A stretch of DNA of 36,867 nt from Pyramidobacter sp. C12-8 (GTDB lineage Bacteria > Synergistota > Synergistia > Synergistales > Dethiosulfovibrionaceae): NCBI RefSeq assembly GCF_002007215.1, contig NZ_MUHX01000027.1, forward strand, positions 1 through 36,867. Direction: 5' to 3'. The position numbers and the translations under genes were made by a program. Shown piece after piece: positions 23,053 through 31,685 of the stretch; position 1 is the first letter of the stretch, and the number at the start of each line of letters is the position of its first letter. The notes beneath the pieces were generated by a model. It was given only the letters and a program-made list of their open reading frames with translations. It was not told the origin of the DNA and did no database searches.

Positions 23053-23246
23053 TTTCATTTCCGTCGTCGCCCCCTCGTCCTGGACAAGCTCTCCAGCCGT
23101 TGCCAAGAGATCGGCTGCCCCGCGTACCATCCGCAGATGGTGCTCACGACGATTCATGCTATTTCTTGACTGAGACACCAGGCAGCAAGAGTGCCTCGAG
23201 GAAAATCCACAAAGCGCGCAGCAACGGATTTCAAGTCCTTCGATAA
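23053..23246 (+). pseudogene. Decayed N-terminal fragment of an IS1182-like (DUF772) transposase
   Basis: One frame reads LVLDKLSSRC...GCPAYHPQMVLTTIHAIS then a stop (23167-23169); another frame continues SASRKIHKARSNGFQVLR and stops at 23244-23246. Together these match the order of the IS1182/DUF772 N-terminus (a YHPRM-type motif, then SSRKI and F-x-x-L). Both the missing upstream part and the frameshift show it is dead. It stops eight bases before the right 27-bp repeat. Bases 22962-23052 contain no recognised feature apart from GAGTCTGTCTC, possibly an IS end. Confidence 0.6.
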
Positions 23247-23252
23247 AAAATA

Positions 23253-23305
23253 AAAAAACCGTCCCGAAGATCTCAGCTTGCGTGAGATCTTCGGGACGGT
23301 TTTTT
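23253..23305 (-). terminator. Long terminator hairpin containing the right direct repeat
   Basis: A perfect 23-bp stem (23253-23275 with 23283-23305) with a 7-nt loop; A6 at one base and T6 at the other make it functional in both directions. It starts 5 bases beyond the stop of the minus-strand DUF2156 gene. Its left arm and loop are the 27-bp repeat also found at 15599-15625. Confidence 0.93.
23254..23280 (+). repeat. Right 27-bp direct repeat
   Basis: Identical, base for base, to 15599-15625, distance 7,655 bases. Here it is followed by the complementary arm, so this copy is the intact terminator. Confidence 0.9.
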
Positions 23306-23310
23306 ATCGT

Positions 23311-24198
23311 TCAGGCGTTGGCGTTCCAGTGGACGTTGCATTTCTCCACGTAGCCGCAGGGCAGATAGGCCAGCTTGGCGTGGCGCAGGCCGGGGTCGCC
23401 CATGTCTTCCTCGCGGTTGGCGATCTTGTAGCTGCGGGCGTCGTGGAACAGGAAATCCTTGTTGATGACCTGATAGACTTCGTGGAACTCGGGCAGGCCT
23501 TTTTCGTAATGGATCATGATCAGCTCGGGTGTGACCGGTTCGGCCAGCGTGTAGGCGATCAGCCGGCCGTCCAGTTCGATGGCGCCGCCGATCAGGCCCA
23601 TTTCCCGCCAGTGGTCGAGCACGCGCAGGATGCCCTCGCCCTCGGCGGTCAGCATCCTGGTCATGAATTCGTTCTCGTCGTGAGTCCAGGATCTTTGCAG
23701 ATTTTTGATTTCCCCGGTCATCTCCGGCGTCAGCGTCTTGTACTGGGCGTTGAACTCGCGGCGGAACTTGTTGACGCGGTTGCGGCGCTTCATGTGCTTG
23801 TTGCCGGCCAGCGTCGCCAGCTCTTCGACGTTGTAGAGGTACTCGTAGCTGTCGCGGTCGTCTACGGCCGCGATCTTCGCGCCCAACTGTTCCTGCCAGA
23901 TCCTGACGAGCGATTTGGGCACGTCGATGAAATCGGCTTCGTCGCCCGCGTGCGCCCGCAGCTGTTCGGCCCAGTCGGCGCGGTGCCAGTCGCCCGCGGG
24001 AGCCAGCCATTTCAGATCGGGCTTGGTCTGGCGCAGCCAGATCAGTTCGGGCTCCCAGCTCGCCTCGTAGCCGAAGAAATCCTGCCAGGCCCAGAGGATC
24101 ACAAAACTCATGTCCGACGAATATTCATCGCATCGCAACCAAAATTCTTTATACTTTTCGTATTGGGACACGTCCAAAGGTTTATAAATTTCGTTCAC
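23311..24198 (-). CDS. DUF2156 (LPG synthase C-terminal-like, GNAT-fold) protein
   Basis: A 295-aa cytoplasmic protein without membrane helices, similar to the C-terminal catalytic domain of phosphatidylglycerol lysyltransferases and to other DUF2156 proteins with a double GNAT fold. Characteristic stretch: YLYNVEELATLAGNKHMKRRNRVNKFRREF (about 120-149), with later GGAIELDGRLIAYTLAEPVTPELIMIHYEKGLPEFHEVYQVINKDF. Stand-alone versions have unknown acceptor. The start is GTG at 24198 with GGAGG nine bases upstream. It is transcribed towards the 23253-23305 terminator. Confidence 0.88.
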   Translation of the reverse strand: MNEIYKPLDVSQYEKYKEFWLRCDEYSSDMSFVILWAWQDFFGYEASWEPELIWLRQTKPDLKWLAPAGDWHRADWAEQLRAHAGDEADFIDVPKSLVRIWQEQLGAKIAAVDDRDSYEYLYNVEELATLAGNKHMKRRNRVNKFRREFNAQYKTLTPEMTGEIKNLQRSWTHDENEFMTRMLTAEGEGILRVLDHWREMGLIGGAIELDGRLIAYTLAEPVTPELIMIHYEKGLPEFHEVYQVINKDFLFHDARSYKIANREEDMGDPGLRHAKLAYLPCGYVEKCNVHWNANA

Positions 24199-24317
24199 TG
24201 AAAAACGCCTCCGAATTTTTCATTCAATATATAATCGGTCGGATTACAAGCTCATTGTAACACAGCCGTCAAACAAACTGCGGGGACAGACTTTTTTCTT
24301 GCCCAGAAAAAGTTCCG

Positions 24318-25022
24318 CTAACTCAGGAAAATCCGCGCCAGCGCCACGGCGACGACGAGGGCCGGCAGCGCGTTCATCAGCTTCATTTTGACCAGGCCGA
24401 GGACCGACAGGCCGACGCCGATGAGCATGACGCCGCCGGTCGCCGTCATCTCCGCCGTCGCCGTTTCGGTCATGAGCGGCTGGATGAAGCGCGCGGAGAG
24501 CGTCAACGTGCCCTGATAGACGAACACGGGCACGGCCGAAAAAGCGACGCTGAGCCCCAGCGACGCCGCCAGCGCCACCGACATCAGGCCGTCCATCATC
24601 GACTTGGTCAGCAGCAGCGTCGGATAGCCGCCCAACCCTTCTTCGAAAGAGCCGAGCACGGCCATGGATCCGACGCAGAAAATCAGCGTCGCCGCCATGA
24701 CGCCCTGCGAAAAATTCGAATCCAAACTCTTGAAGCGCTTTTGTATTCCGCCGGCGGCGCGTTCAATGCGGCCGTCGATGTCCAGCAGGCCGCCGACGAT
24801 CGAACCGGCGCAGAGACTGAAGACCACGATCAGCAGGTTCTGCGTCTTCAGCGCCATGCCCATGCCGATGGAAACGGTAAACAGGCCGAGGCACTGCATC
24901 GGCAGTCTCATGATCTCCTCATTGACATGACGGCGCAGCGCGTAGCCCGCCAAACTGCCGGCCACGACCGCCAGCACGTTTACGACCGATCCGTACAGGG
25001 GAATCGTCTGCCACAGGTCCAA
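24318..25022 (-). CDS. DUF554 family membrane protein
   Basis: A 234-aa polytopic membrane protein with about seven helices. DUF554 hallmarks: GSVVNVLAVVAGSLAGYALRR at the N-terminus, SIGMGMALKTQN, FCVGSMAVLGSFEEGLGG and KSMMDGLMSVALAASLG. The function is unknown. TTG 25022 is chosen because AGGGAGG lies seven bases upstream; the in-frame ATG at 25055 falls inside a perfect extended -10 box (25054-25062) and so cannot be on the transcript. It is divergent from gyrA. Confidence 0.88.
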   Translation of the reverse strand: MDLWQTIPLYGSVVNVLAVVAGSLAGYALRRHVNEEIMRLPMQCLGLFTVSIGMGMALKTQNLLIVVFSLCAGSIVGGLLDIDGRIERAAGGIQKRFKSLDSNFSQGVMAATLIFCVGSMAVLGSFEEGLGGYPTLLLTKSMMDGLMSVALAASLGLSVAFSAVPVFVYQGTLTLSARFIQPLMTETATAEMTATGGVMLIGVGLSVLGLVKMKLMNALPALVVAVALARIFLS

Positions 25023-25053
25023 AAGAAAACCTCCCTCAAAAACAAGTACGTGC

Positions 25054-25062
25054 ATTATATCA
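25054..25062 (-). promoter_or_regulatory. Extended -10 promoter of the DUF554 gene
   Basis: TGATATAAT on the minus strand (25062-25054); transcription would begin about 25046, leaving a 25-base leader with AGGGAGG before TTG 25022. No clear -35 element is seen. Confidence 0.6.
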
Positions 25063-25213
25063 CCGCGGGCGAAGAAAATGGCTCCGTCAAAATATAACCA
25101 TTTAAAATCATTGGGCAGAACCCCGCTGAAGATGATAAAATGGTTGGGTTAAAAGCATGAGAGCGATTTGAAAAAAAGAAGCGCACCCGGCTTCTGTCAA
25201 TGGAGGTTCAAGC

Positions 25214-27829
25214 ATGGAAGAACAGGCGATGGGACGGGTCATACCGAATCCGCTCGTCCCGGAAATAAAAAGGAGCTATCTCGACTACGCGATGAGCGTC
25301 ATCGTCGGCCGCGCGCTGCCCGACGCCCGCGACGGGCTCAAGCCCGTGCAGCGCCGCGTGCTGTACGGCATGCTGGGGCTGGGCATCCGTCACAATCAGG
25401 CGTACAAGAAATCGGCGCGCGTCGTCGGCGAAGTCATGGGCAAATACCATCCGCACGGCGACGCCTCGATCTACGACACCATGGTGCGCCTGGCGCAGCC
25501 GTGGAATCTCCGCTATCCGCTCGTGGACGGGCAGGGCAACTTCGGCTCCGTCGACGGCGACGGCGCGGCCGCCATGCGTTACACCGAAGCCCGCTTTGCC
25601 GAACTCGGCGAGCTGATGCTGCAGGACATCGACGAAGACACCGTCGACTGGGGACCGAACTTCGACGAATCGCTGAAGGAACCCCTGACGCTGCCCAGTC
25701 TCGTACCCAATCTGCTCGTCAACGGCAGCACCGGCATCGCCGTCGGCATGGCCACCAATATGCCGCCCCACAATCTCGGCGAAGTGGTCGACGCGCTCTG
25801 CTGCCTGATCGATCACCCGGAGGCGGAATTGGGCGAGCTGATGGACCGCCTGCCCGGCCCCGACTTCCCCACCGGCGGCATCATCATGGGGCGCGAGGGC
25901 ATCGTCGACGCCTACCGTACCGGCCGCGGCAAGATCATCGTCCGCGGGCGCTGCGTCGTCGAAGAAGGGAAACGCCGGACCAGCGTCGTCATCACCGAGA
26001 TCCCCTACATGGTCAACAAGACCACGCTGATCGAGGGCATCGCCAAGTGCGTGCAGGAACATTCCATCGACGGCGTCGCGGATTTGCGCGACGAATCGGA
26101 CCGCCAGGGGCTGCGCATCGTCCTCGACCTGAACCGCGACGGCGATCCCGAACTGGTGCAGCGTCAGCTGTACAACCGCACGATGATGCAGAGCACCTTC
26201 GGCGTCATCAACCTGACGCTCGTCGGCCAGCGCCCCGTCGAGCTCGGCCTCAAGAGCATGCTCGAAGTGTTCCTCGATTACCGCCGCGGCGTCGTGCGCC
26301 GCCGCACCGCCTTCCGCCTCGCCAAAGCTCAGGAACGCGAACACATCATCGAGGGCCTGTGCCGCGCGCTGGACATGATCGACGAAGTGATCCGCATCAT
26401 CCGCGGCGCCCAGACCGCCGAAGAAGCCAGCCGCGGCCTGATCGAACAGCTGCAGTTCTCCGAGAAGCAGGCCCAGGCCATCCTCGACATGCGCCTGCAG
26501 CGCCTCACCGGGCTGGAGCGCGACAAGCTGATGGCGGAGATGGCGCAGCTGCTGGCCGACATCGCCCGCTACCAGGAGATCCTCGCCGACGCCAAAGTTC
26601 TCGACGGCGTCATCCGCGACGAGCTCACGGAGCTGCGCCACAAGTTCGGCGACAAGCGGCGCACCGAGATCCGGCTCCACGTCGAAAGCACATCCGACTC
26701 CTACGAGGATCTGATGCCCGAGGAGAACATCGTCATCACGCTGAGCAAAGACGGCTATCTGCGCCGCTCGCTGCTCAAGGACTACAACGTTCAGAACCGC
26801 GGCGGCAAGGGTCGCCGCGGCGCCAACCTGCACGAGGAAGATCAGGTCGCCGGCATGGTCGTCACCACCACGCACAACGACGTGCTGCTGTTCACCAGCC
26901 GCGGCCGCGTCTTCGCCATCAAGGGGCACATGGTCCCCGAGACGAAATCCGGAAAAGGGCGCAAGGTCGAACAGTTCATCTCGCTGAGCGAAGGCGAAAC
27001 GGTCGTGGAGATCCTCGGGCGCTTCCCCGACAACTGCAGCACCGTCGTGCTGATCACGCGCCGCGGCATCGCCAAGCGCATGGACAAGAGCGAGCTGCAG
27101 AACCTCACGCGCGCCGGCCGCCAGATCATGACGCTCGACGACGGCGACGACATCGCGCGCATCCGCTGCACCAACGGCCTCGACGACCTGTTCCTCGTCA
27201 GCGCCATGGGGCGCGGCCTGCGCATCAGCGAGGACGAGATCCGCACCATGGGCCGTTCCGCCCGCGGCGTCAAAGCCATGAAGCTCGGCAAGGACGACGA
27301 GATCATCTCCTGCGAAGTCATCGCCGGCGACAGCCGCATCCTGCTGGTCAGCCAGCGCGGCATCGGCAAGATCACATCCTACGACGAGTTCTCGGTCCAC
27401 CACCGCGCCACCGGCGGCCAGCGCGCCATGCGCATCGGCGACCGCACCGGCCGGCTGGCCGTGGCCAACACCGTCTTCCCCGGCGACGAAGTGGCGCTGA
27501 TGACGGCCGGCGGCAACATCATCCGCCTCGCCGTCGACTCGATCCCGCAGCTGGGACGCGACGCCGCCGGCTCCATCCTGATCCGCCCCGAAAACGGCGA
27601 CGAAGTCGCCAACGTCTCTTTGATCCACAAGGAAGACCTCGTCCAAAGCGGCAGTCTTCGCGCCACGGAAGCGGCGCCCGCCCCGCAGCGCCCCGTCGAA
27701 CCGACGCTGCCTTTCGGCGACGATGACGACACCGGCGGTCTGGAATTCGAAGACGTTCCCGGCGCCGTTCTCGACGCGCCGGACGCCGCTCCGACCGATC
27801 CCGGCCGCGAGCCCGAAAAGGAGGACTAA
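25214..27829 (+). CDS. gyrA: DNA gyrase subunit A
   Basis: An 871-aa type IIA topoisomerase subunit, the breakage-reunion part of gyrase. The catalytic Tyr is Tyr123 (MRYTEARF). The C-terminal domain carries the gyrase-specific GyrA box (NRGGKG, about 535-540), which sets it apart from ParC; the six-bladed repeats follow (e.g. [42 protein letters not shown]). An acidic tail of about 40 residues ends the protein. In the quinolone-resistance region the order is HGDASIYD, so Ala84 replaces the usual Ser83. ATG 25214 follows GGAGG; a weak promoter (TTGGGC-17-GATAAA at 25111-25139) is upstream. psd follows after 3 bases. Confidence 0.97.
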   Translation: MEEQAMGRVIPNPLVPEIKRSYLDYAMSVIVGRALPDARDGLKPVQRRVLYGMLGLGIRHNQAYKKSARVVGEVMGKYHPHGDASIYDTMVRLAQPWNLRYPLVDGQGNFGSVDGDGAAAMRYTEARFAELGELMLQDIDEDTVDWGPNFDESLKEPLTLPSLVPNLLVNGSTGIAVGMATNMPPHNLGEVVDALCCLIDHPEAELGELMDRLPGPDFPTGGIIMGREGIVDAYRTGRGKIIVRGRCVVEEGKRRTSVVITEIPYMVNKTTLIEGIAKCVQEHSIDGVADLRDESDRQGLRIVLDLNRDGDPELVQRQLYNRTMMQSTFGVINLTLVGQRPVELGLKSMLEVFLDYRRGVVRRRTAFRLAKAQEREHIIEGLCRALDMIDEVIRIIRGAQTAEEASRGLIEQLQFSEKQAQAILDMRLQRLTGLERDKLMAEMAQLLADIARYQEILADAKVLDGVIRDELTELRHKFGDKRRTEIRLHVESTSDSYEDLMPEENIVITLSKDGYLRRSLLKDYNVQNRGGKGRRGANLHEEDQVAGMVVTTTHNDVLLFTSRGRVFAIKGHMVPETKSGKGRKVEQFISLSEGETVVEILGRFPDNCSTVVLITRRGIAKRMDKSELQNLTRAGRQIMTLDDGDDIARIRCTNGLDDLFLVSAMGRGLRISEDEIRTMGRSARGVKAMKLGKDDEIISCEVIAGDSRILLVSQRGIGKITSYDEFSVHHRATGGQRAMRIGDRTGRLAVANTVFPGDEVALMTAGGNIIRLAVDSIPQLGRDAAGSILIRPENGDEVANVSLIHKEDLVQSGSLRATEAAPAPQRPVEPTLPFGDDDDTGGLEFEDVPGAVLDAPDAAPTDPGREPEKED

Positions 27830-27832
27830 AGC

Positions 27833-28450
27833 ATGAGATTCGCCCCCGACGGCTCCTTCTTCATGAGCGCCGTCGCCGCCGCCACTTTGCTGCTGGCGTG
27901 GCTGAGCCGCTGGACGCTGATCGTGACGCTGCCGCTGGCGGCGCTGGTGTTCTGGTTCTTCCGCGATCCCGAACGCACGCCGCAGGGAGACGGACTCGTC
28001 AGCCCCGCCGACGGCGAAGTGATCGAGATCTGCGAGACCGAGCACCCCTACACGGGCAAGGCGCTCAAGGTCGGCATTTTCATGAACGTTTTCAGCGTGC
28101 ACGTGAACCGCATGCCCTCGGCCGGAACGATCGAATACCTCGAGTACGCGCCGGGCAAAAAATGGTTCGCCAACGCCGATAAAGCGTCGCTGGAAAACGA
28201 ACGCATGTACGTGGGGTATTCGTCCGAGGACGGCCCCGTGCTGCTGACGCAGATCGCCGGACTGGTCGCGCGCCGCATCGTCTGCCGCCTGAAAAAAGGC
28301 GACCGGCTCGAACGAGCGCAGCGTTTCGGCATGATCAAGTTCGGCAGCAAAGTCGACGTTTATCTTCCCCTCTCGCTGAAATGCACGGCGGAGATCGGCC
28401 AGAAAGTCACGGCCGGGCAGACGGTCATCGCCGTCCGCGGCCAAAAATAA
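27833..28450 (+). CDS. psd: Phosphatidylserine decarboxylase (short form)
   Basis: A 205-aa pyruvoyl-dependent enzyme making phosphatidylethanolamine from phosphatidylserine at the inner membrane. Short-type features: two hydrophobic helices at about 12-42, VSPADGEV (57-64), FMNVFSVHVNRMP (83-95) and RFGMIKFGSKVDVYLP (164-179). Self-cleavage is expected between Gly171 and Ser172 to give the pyruvoyl group. Its AAAAGGAGG site lies inside the last codons of gyrA, so it is co-translated. pssA follows after 31 bases. Confidence 0.94.
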   Translation: MRFAPDGSFFMSAVAAATLLLAWLSRWTLIVTLPLAALVFWFFRDPERTPQGDGLVSPADGEVIEICETEHPYTGKALKVGIFMNVFSVHVNRMPSAGTIEYLEYAPGKKWFANADKASLENERMYVGYSSEDGPVLLTQIAGLVARRIVCRLKKGDRLERAQRFGMIKFGSKVDVYLPLSLKCTAEIGQKVTAGQTVIAVRGQK

Positions 28451-28481
28451 ATCCGCGCCAATCCTCAAAAGGAGGCCAACA

Positions 28482-29240
28482 ATGAAAAAGATCAAACTGC
28501 GTCTGCACTACCGCAAGAGGCTCAGGGGGATCCCCATCCGCAACAACATCCCCAACATGATCACCAGCGGCAACCTGCTCTGCGGCATGCTGTCGCTGAT
28601 CCTCACCGTCCGCGGCCACTATCTGCCCGCGGCGTGGATGATCCCCTGCGCCGTGTTCTTCGACTTCATGGACGGCAAAGTCGCGCGCGCCATGGGCGTA
28701 AGCAGCGACTTCGGCGTCGAATTCGACAGCCTCGGCGACGTGGTCTCGTTTGGCGTCGCGCCGGCCGTCCTCGTCTATTCCACCTCGTTGCAGGCCCTGC
28801 CCGGCGTGGTCGGCGCGCTGATCGCGGCGTTTTTCGCGCTGTGCGGCGCCCTGCGCCTGGCCCGCTTCAACATCGTGCACCGCCCCGGCCCCTTTCAGGG
28901 CCTGCCCATTCCCGCCGGCGGCCTGTTCCTCGTTTCCATCGTCCTGGCCGGGCTGATCGGCAAAGTCCCCGCCTGGCTGATGGGCATTCTCGCCGCCGTC
29001 GACGGCTTCCTGATGATCTCGTCGGTGCCGTACGGGAATCTCAAGGCCATCAAAAAAGGCTTCATGAACAAGAGCAAGCTTTACGGCCTGGCGGCCTTCG
29101 CCGCCATCGTGTTCATCGCCGCCCGCCAGCGCGGCCTGCTGATCCTGATCTCCATTTACCTGGTCAGCGGCATCGTCCGTTTCGACTGGGGAACGTGGCT
29201 GTCCCTTCCCGAGCCGCAGCAGGAGGAACACAACGGCTGA
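28482..29240 (+). CDS. pssA: CDP-diacylglycerol--serine O-phosphatidyltransferase
   Basis: A 252-aa membrane enzyme of the CDP-alcohol phosphatidyltransferase family. The catalytic motif is complete: Asp64-Gly65-X2-Ala68-Arg69-X8-Gly78-X3-Asp82-X3-Asp86 (DGKVARAMGVSSDFGVEFD, then SLGD). About six to eight helices follow. It makes phosphatidylserine, the substrate of the adjacent decarboxylase, so the two genes form a phosphatidylethanolamine pathway. The start has AAAGGAGG. Confidence 0.95.
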   Translation: MKKIKLRLHYRKRLRGIPIRNNIPNMITSGNLLCGMLSLILTVRGHYLPAAWMIPCAVFFDFMDGKVARAMGVSSDFGVEFDSLGDVVSFGVAPAVLVYSTSLQALPGVVGALIAAFFALCGALRLARFNIVHRPGPFQGLPIPAGGLFLVSIVLAGLIGKVPAWLMGILAAVDGFLMISSVPYGNLKAIKKGFMNKSKLYGLAAFAAIVFIAARQRGLLILISIYLVSGIVRFDWGTWLSLPEPQQEEHNG

Positions 29241-29291
29241 GCGCCCTTCTCGTCTTTATTCTTTATTGATCCTGTCCAAGGAGGCGGTGTC

Positions 29292-30071
29292 ATGCGCTGG
29301 AGAAAGAATTACATCGACGGCACCTTCGGCGACAAGACGGTGATTCTGACCACAGGCGTCATCGACCGCCCGCGCAAGGTCGCGCTCCTTTTCCACGGCG
29401 TCCACAGCAACGCCAGTTCGGAACCGGGCAACAAGTACGCCCGCATCGGCGCCGCCCTGGCGGAAAACCGCATCATGCCCGTTCTCGCCGAGAGCAGCCG
29501 CAAAGTGCGCAACCGTCACGACTACGCCAACGTGCCGTTGCGATGGATCTACGACGCCTTCGACGGCAAGACCTACGCCGAAGAGCTCGAGGACTTCTAC
29601 AACGCCTACGAGGCCGCGCGCGCCCTCTACTCCAGCCTGCCGCTGACGCTTTGGGGCTTTTCTCTGGGGGGCTTGAGCGCGCTGCTCATCGCCGGCGGCG
29701 CCATGACCGGCGGGGCCGCGCCCAGCGGCATCGAAGGGCTGATCCTCTGCGGCAGCGGCGACGCGGTCTTTCCCGAGAACAAAGAAATTTTCAAGCTGCC
29801 GATCCTGAGCAGCCTTGAACGAAACGACCGTCTCCTGCAGGCCGCGCGCGGCGTGAACGTCCGCTGGGCGCGCGTTTTCCGCGGCGGCGAGGACGCCACG
29901 TTCCCGAGCGATTCCTGCCGCCGGATCTTCGACGCGCTGGCCGTAGCGGACAAAAAATATTACGAGATCGACGGCAGCGACCATTCCTTCCGCTTTTTGC
30001 ACGGGATGCCCTCGCGCCGCCCGCTCGAAGAAATCTACCGCCGCGTGCCGCAGCTGTTCGCCGCGTCATGA
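29292..30071 (+). CDS. Alpha/beta hydrolase
   Basis: A 259-aa serine hydrolase-fold protein, probably cytoplasmic (no signal peptide). Oxyanion-hole HGVHSN (about 35-40), nucleophile elbow GFSLGG (Ser at about 122), a candidate acid around FRGGEDATFP, and a C-terminal DGSDHSFRF with the likely catalytic His. Close in style to small dienelactone hydrolase/esterase-like proteins; substrate unknown. It starts with AAGGAGG, 51 bases past pssA, and is followed by a terminator, so it ends the gyrA-psd-pssA unit. Confidence 0.85.
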   Translation: MRWRKNYIDGTFGDKTVILTTGVIDRPRKVALLFHGVHSNASSEPGNKYARIGAALAENRIMPVLAESSRKVRNRHDYANVPLRWIYDAFDGKTYAEELEDFYNAYEAARALYSSLPLTLWGFSLGGLSALLIAGGAMTGGAAPSGIEGLILCGSGDAVFPENKEIFKLPILSSLERNDRLLQAARGVNVRWARVFRGGEDATFPSDSCRRIFDALAVADKKYYEIDGSDHSFRFLHGMPSRRPLEEIYRRVPQLFAAS

Positions 30072-30077
30072 AACGAC

Positions 30078-30120
30078 AGGCGGCGCTCCCCCAGGGGGGA
30101 GCGCCGCCTGCGTCCGTTTT
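30078..30120 (+). terminator. Strong terminator after the alpha/beta hydrolase
   Basis: A 15-bp stem (30078-30092 with 30095-30109, arm AGGCGGCGCTCCCCC), the apex opening to a small loop, with a T run at 30117-30120. Between it and 30209 nothing else is recognised. Confidence 0.75.
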
Positions 30121-30209
30121 AAGAGGGGCGCGTTTCCGGCCGCCCTCATCGGCCGCCTTCACGTAAACCGGGAGCTGCCGGCGCCGGGAACCGTCGAAAC
30201 GTTCTTTGA

Positions 30210-31301
30210 TCAGTTCAGTTTCAGATCGCCCGGCTTCACCCAGCCGATCTTCCGCAGAGCCAGATTCAGGAGCGGACAGATGACCGCAGGCAGGACGAAC
30301 GCGACCAGCAGAAGCCCGATCCAGTCCGTTGCCGCGACCGAAACGCGCGCACCGCCGGAGATCTCTTTGACCCAGCCCGAATAAACGCCGATCGGCCCGA
30401 CCAGCCCGCAGGTGCCCATGCCGGAGGATACCGGCGCGCCGTTCATTTCCAGCCGGAAAAGACACGTCGCCAGCGGCCCGGTGATCGCCGAGGTAACCAC
30501 AGGCGCGATCCATATACGGGGATTTTTCACGATGTTGCCCATTTGCAGCATCGAAGTGCCGAGCCCCTGAGAGATCAGGCCGCCCCATCGGTTTTCCGGA
30601 AAGGACATGACGGCGAAGCCCACCATCTGCGCGCAGCAGCCGGCGACAGCCGCGCCGCCGGCAAGCCCCGTCAGCCCCAACGCCGCGCAGATCGCCGCCG
30701 ACGAGATCGGCAGCGTCAGCGCCAGGCCGACGACGACGGAAACGACGATCCCCATCCAAAACGGCTGAAGCGTCGTCGCGACCATGACGATATTGCCGAT
30801 TTTCATCGCGGCTTCGCCCAGCGCCGGAGCCCACCACGCGGACAAAGCGGCGCCGACTCCGATCGTCACGAGAGGCGTAACCAGAATGTCAACTTTGGTC
30901 TCCCTGGAAACAGCTTTTCCAAGCTCGGCCGCGACGATCGCCACAAACAGGACGGACAGCGGTCCGCCCGCGCCGCCAAGCGCGTTGGCGGAAAAGCCGA
31001 CCGAAACGAGCGAAAACAGCACGAGCGGCGGGCAATGCAGGGCGTAGCCGATGGCCGTGGCCATAGCCGGACCGCTCATGACCGAGGCAAGCCCGCCCAC
31101 GGTGTAGACCGTTCCTCTGATGGCGATGATGGGCTCCGTCAGGCATGAAATCCGAAACTGGATGCCCAGCGTGTTGACGATGGTGCCGATCAGCAGCGAA
31201 CAAAACAGTCCCTGCGCCATCGCTCCCAGCGCGTCGATGCAATATCGCCTGACCGAAATTTCGATGTCCTTGCGGCGCAAAAATCGTTTTACCTTTTCCA
31301 C
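30210..31301 (-). CDS. PTS_EIIC_2 / PfoR-like membrane protein
   Basis: A 363-aa polytopic membrane protein with about ten helices. It resembles the PTS_EIIC_2 family (PfoR-type, PF13303-like): GTVYTVGGLASVMSGPAMATAIGYAL, FSANALGGAGGPLSVLFVAIVAAELGK, FPENRWGGLISQGLGTSMLQMGNI and GMGTCGLVGPIGVYSGW. No EIIA or EIIB domain or phosphorylation site is present. PfoR-type proteins have been linked to toxin expression, but the transported compound is unknown. The GTG at 31301 with GGGGA upstream is the best start. The leader contains two mutually exclusive hairpins. Confidence 0.82.
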   Translation of the reverse strand: MEKVKRFLRRKDIEISVRRYCIDALGAMAQGLFCSLLIGTIVNTLGIQFRISCLTEPIIAIRGTVYTVGGLASVMSGPAMATAIGYALHCPPLVLFSLVSVGFSANALGGAGGPLSVLFVAIVAAELGKAVSRETKVDILVTPLVTIGVGAALSAWWAPALGEAAMKIGNIVMVATTLQPFWMGIVVSVVVGLALTLPISSAAICAALGLTGLAGGAAVAGCCAQMVGFAVMSFPENRWGGLISQGLGTSMLQMGNIVKNPRIWIAPVVTSAITGPLATCLFRLEMNGAPVSSGMGTCGLVGPIGVYSGWVKEISGGARVSVAATDWIGLLLVAFVLPAVICPLLNLALRKIGWVKPGDLKLN

Positions 31302-31338
31302 TTGCGTTCCCCACTTTTCATTTTTTTCGCACAGCAAA

Positions 31339-31380
31339 CGTCCCGACCTGTTCTGACAGGCCGGGACGATCGTCCTGTCA
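31339..31380 (-). promoter_or_regulatory. Two overlapping hairpins in the leader of the PTS-like gene
   Basis: On the minus strand the first hairpin pairs TGACAGG (31380-31374) with CCTGTCA (31360-31354). A second, nested one pairs 31368-31362 with 31345-31339 (arm CGTCCCG) and its inner CCTGT with ACAGG. They share bases so cannot coexist. A TGATAAT box lies near 31412-31406 (minus) as a possible -10. This is a candidate cis-acting switch; the ligand is unknown. Confidence 0.4.
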
Positions 31381-31622
31381 GGGTTCTCACCGACCGCCGC
31401 CTCGCATTATCAGCCCCCGCGGCAGGGGTGGAGCGCATTCGATATTTCCGGCCGGGAACCGGTGCGATTTTACCATTGCCCAGGGCTTTTTTCAAAGGTC
31501 CGGCGGCTGCCCCCGCTGTCGCGCGGCGGAGCTCCCACGGAGATTGAAGACCATGCGGCGTCCCCTTCGGGAAAGAGCGTGAAAATACGCCCTTTCCGCA
31601 AACAGGTTCGCCCGCTTTCGTT

Positions 31623-31663
31623 AAAAAGAGGCCGTCTCAATCGATTTTTGAGACGGCCTCTTT
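31623..31663 (-). terminator. Terminator after the OmpH/Skp-like gene
   Basis: A 15-bp stem (31625-31639 with 31649-31663, arm AAAGAGGCCGTCTCA) followed on the minus strand by five Ts (31627-31623). It could also work on the plus strand (TTTGCTGTTTTTT). The 31381-31622 stretch upstream shows no gene; nothing else is recognised in it. Confidence 0.78.
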
Positions 31664-31685
31664 GCTGTTTTTTGATGAATCTCGC

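Larger units (their letters stand above)
15626..23280. mobile_element. Putative inserted catabolic islet flanked by the 27-bp repeat
   Basis: The segment between the two terminator-derived repeats contains a LysR regulator, an aldolase-like enzyme, a TRAP transporter and two dehydrogenases, and ends with a transposase remnant. It interrupts what would otherwise be a normal arrangement of sirtuin gene, terminator and convergent DUF2156 gene. No integrase is present, so the mechanism (IS-mediated, or recombination at a hairpin) is unknown. Insertion is inferred from the repeat geometry. Confidence 0.55.

Noticed and set aside
23042-23170. A small frame MRKDFISVVAPSSW beside the transposase remnant
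   Set aside because: The recognisable transposase words are in other frames; this one is incidental.
25208-28495. A 1,095-codon open frame on the minus strand across gyrA and psd
   Set aside because: It is the complement of GC-rich codons of two clear genes; it has no domain sense and is rich in Ala/Asp/His typical of antisense frames.
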